From the NCBI GenBank assembly GCA_036639875.1, contig JAVWHX010000092.1, positions 1-5,374 on the forward strand: 5,374 bases of DNA, read 5' to 3'. Of this stretch, positions 3,564 to 5,374 are shown piece by piece. Both the position numbers and the translations under genes were made by a program. Positions within the stretch are counted from its first letter, which is position 1; every line of letters begins with the position of its first letter. This DNA comes from JAVWHX01 sp036639875 (GTDB lineage: Bacteria; Bacillota_I; Bacilli_A; Erysipelotrichales; Coprobacillaceae). Below the pieces are notes generated by a model. The model was not told the DNA's origin. It did no database searches and worked only from the letters and a program-made list of their open reading frames with translations.

Positions 3564-5374
3564 TTAACTTGTTAATTTATCCTTATTAATAAATGCAATA
3601 ATAGCTACCAAACTAGTTAAACATACTAAACTCATAATAATAACTAAATCATTATCATTCGTCTTAACGGCTACGTCATTTTGATTACCCTTGTTTGTAT
3701 TATCATCTGGATCTACACTGGTATCAATATCAGTATCTCCATTATCACCATTTGGCTTATTACTTTCCCCTTTATCAGTTTTATTAAGAGTTAAATCATA
3801 AACTCCTACTGTCCCAGAAACTTCATAAGCAACATATAATTGAGGCTGTCCAGTTGGACTTTCACTAGCTGAAACAAAACGCATTCCTTCTGGTGAATCA
3901 TCTCCTAAAATATCCTTACTAAAGTCACGAGAATTAATGTAATTAACAAATGTTAGTTGTTCTGGATTAGTGATTTCATATACCATAACTCCACCAATTC
4001 TCTCTAATCCAATAAATGCAAATGTTTTATCTTCAATTTGACCAATTGTTACACCTTCTGCTTCTGGTCCTTTTTTCCCAGAACGATCATCAATTGTATT
4101 GTTGTCATTAGAACAATTAAAATATTCTTTTAAATAATTCGCAGTCTTACTTTCAAAATCATTACCTGTTGTAAAGACTTCTTGTAATGATTGATTTTCT
4201 ACCTTAAACATAGTTGAAGATCTTCCGCCAAATAAGTAATCATTATCCTTATTCAGTCCATCATAATCATTAGTATCAAAGAAGATAACTTTTCCAGTTA
4301 ATCCACTATTATCTGATGTAATTTGACCACTCGGTGAAGACTTTCCTTTTCCAAAATTAACTTCAATTTCATTTAAATAACCATTCCAATCACGACTATC
4401 ACCTTCGTTAGCAGTAATTAAATAATCAACATTATTAACTGTATAAACAGAAATCGCATCAGGCATACGTATTCCTCTTAAAGAAGAATAAGTTTTTGGA
4501 TTATATTTTTCATCTTTTTTATCTATATCAATAGAAGTCTTACTATAATCCTCAAATCCTACTGAGTTAATATTTTCTATTGTTAAAGTTTCTAAATCTA
4601 GTATTGCTATTGCATTCGCTTCTTGTAAAGTAATATATGCTTTTGTATCACTTACTGCAATATATTCTGGTTCAAAATCAGTTGAAGGCAAAGTATTTTT
4701 CTTTAGAACAATACCTTTATCTACTAACTCATCACGTTGACTATCAAACTTAGTAAAGTCTAAATTCTTAACTTCTTGTGTTGTTGTATTAATAACACTT
4801 ATACTTCCTTTTGGATCAACAGCGCCATTATAACCATCACGTGGTTCTCCTTCATTAGCTGTTAGAATTTGTTTATCATCTTTTGTAAAGACAACCATAT
4901 CTGGTTGAACGCCTACTTCCACAATTTTCTTTAAAGTTAAAGTTCCATCTTTATTACAATTTAGTAATGCAACTCTACCATTATCATTTGTTGCTTCTGC
5001 TTGAATTGCAACAGCAAGTGTCTTTCCATCACGACTCACTGCCACTGATGTCATATCGCCATATACGAAACCACTGACATTAACCATTGATTTGATATCA
5101 ATATCATAACCATCCAATAAATCAATCTTATTTTTCTTTTCAATATCCTTAATCGCAATAGCAGTTAAATACCCAGTTTGACCATTAACTACATATGCCC
5201 AACCAGTATCATGATTATAATCTATAATTTCTGTAACACCTCCATCAGCATTTGTTATTCCTGAATTATAACGTGCTGATTGTTCTACAGTTAATAAAGA
5301 ACTTGCGTTTTCAAAACCTGCTGTTTTTTCTCCACCATCAGTATTTTTACTAACTGTAAAAGAATCTATTTCTT
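3564..5374 (-). CDS. Choice-of-anchor I family surface beta-propeller protein, 5' part outside the window
   Basis: The frame is open from the right edge to the TAA at 3564, giving 602 residues without their N-terminus. The TTG at 5117 is an internal Leu codon: homologous propeller sequence (YNSGITNADGGVTEIIDY, TGWAYVVNGQTG) continues upstream of it. The propeller shows signatures of the choice-of-anchor I family in order: DMTSVAVSRDGK, LTANEGEPRDGY (about 170-181), LITANEGDSRDW (318-329), DYLFGGRSSTMF, KGPEAEGVTIG (434-444), LERIGGVMVYEI (456-467), GDDSPEGMRFV, then the last strand VGVYDL. An Asp/Asn/Lys/Gly-rich linker follows (about 531-569), then KTND and a membrane helix (576-595) with tail NKDKLTS. 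The protein is thus exported and held at the cell surface; any signal peptide and N-terminal domains lie beyond the window. Related propellers are of unknown function and are often parts of larger multidomain surface proteins. It ends at its own terminator and is separate from the deoR operon. Confidence 0.9.
   Translation of the reverse strand, partial: EIDSFTVSKNTDGGEKTAGFENASSLLTVEQSARYNSGITNADGGVTEIIDYNHDTGWAYVVNGQTGYLTAIAIKDIEKKNKIDLLDGYDIDIKSMVNVSGFVYGDMTSVAVSRDGKTLAVAIQAEATNDNGRVALLNCNKDGTLTLKKIVEVGVQPDMVVFTKDDKQILTANEGEPRDGYNGAVDPKGSISVINTTTQEVKNLDFTKFDSQRDELVDKGIVLKKNTLPSTDFEPEYIAVSDTKAYITLQEANAIAILDLETLTIENINSVGFEDYSKTSIDIDKKDEKYNPKTYSSLRGIRMPDAISVYTVNNVDYLITANEGDSRDWNGYLNEIEVNFGKGKSSPSGQITSDNSGLTGKVIFFDTNDYDGLNKDNDYLFGGRSSTMFKVENQSLQEVFTTGNDFESKTANYLKEYFNCSNDNNTIDDRSGKKGPEAEGVTIGQIEDKTFAFIGLERIGGVMVYEITNPEQLTFVNYINSRDFSKDILGDDSPEGMRFVSASESPTGQPQLYVAYEVSGTVGVYDLTLNKTDKGESNKPNGDNGDTDIDTSVDPDDNTNKGNQNDVAVKTNDNDLVIIMSLVCLTSLVAIIAFINKDKLTS

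Noticed and set aside
1..5374. CRISPR array, tRNA, rRNA, insertion sequence or prophage genes
   Set aside because: No regularly spaced repeats of CRISPR size, no cloverleaf or rRNA-like segment, and no transposase or phage protein are visible on either strand.

Overview
The window is AT-rich throughout, with A/T-biased codons, strong AGGAGG-type ribosome binding sites and Rho-independent terminators. Together with a Gram-positive-style lipoprotein, a cell-surface anchored protein and an Fst-type toxin, this points to a low-GC member of the Bacillota, plausibly a gut Erysipelotrichia or Clostridia relative. The lineage is an inference from style, not from a marker gene.

Left part (1-1098): the 5' end of a PhnD-like phosphonate/phosphate-type ABC transporter lipoprotein runs leftward off the window, divergent from a TetR-family regulator. 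The 158-bp intergenic region holds face-to-face promoters and two related palindromes that are good operator candidates. A bidirectional terminator separates tetR from a convergent metallo-beta-lactamase-fold gene (COG1237 type, 1097-1879).

Middle (1880-2241): this apparently empty 362-bp gap holds what reads as a complete par/Fst-type type I toxin-antitoxin locus. It has a 31-codon membrane peptide gene with a GTG start (2005-2100), a hairpin that buries its Shine-Dalgarno and start codon, and a 13-bp bidirectional terminator. A convergent antisense RNA of about 70 nt lies on the minus strand with its own extended -10 promoter. Two direct repeats (12 and 11 bp) sit once at the toxin start and once in the antitoxin. 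The antitoxin can present the complement of the toxin start region in a 6-nt hairpin loop. Three tandem 11-bp repeats lie just upstream of the toxin promoter.

Right part (2242-5374, all minus strand): a DeoR-family regulator and a HIT-family nucleotide hydrolase form an end-to-end operon, with repeated AGAGTTTC elements and a palindrome around the probable promoter. Upstream of it, behind a terminator, is the 3' two-thirds or so of a large secreted beta-propeller protein of the choice-of-anchor I family, with an Asp/Asn-rich linker and a C-terminal membrane anchor. Its frame is open to the right edge, so its start lies outside the window.

How the genes relate: the TetR protein probably controls the divergent transporter operon and perhaps itself, and DeoR probably controls its own operon. 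The DeoR-HIT operon has no terminator of its own before the antitoxin gene, so its transcripts may end at the toxin-antitoxin terminator. No substrate or signal can be assigned to either regulator from this window.
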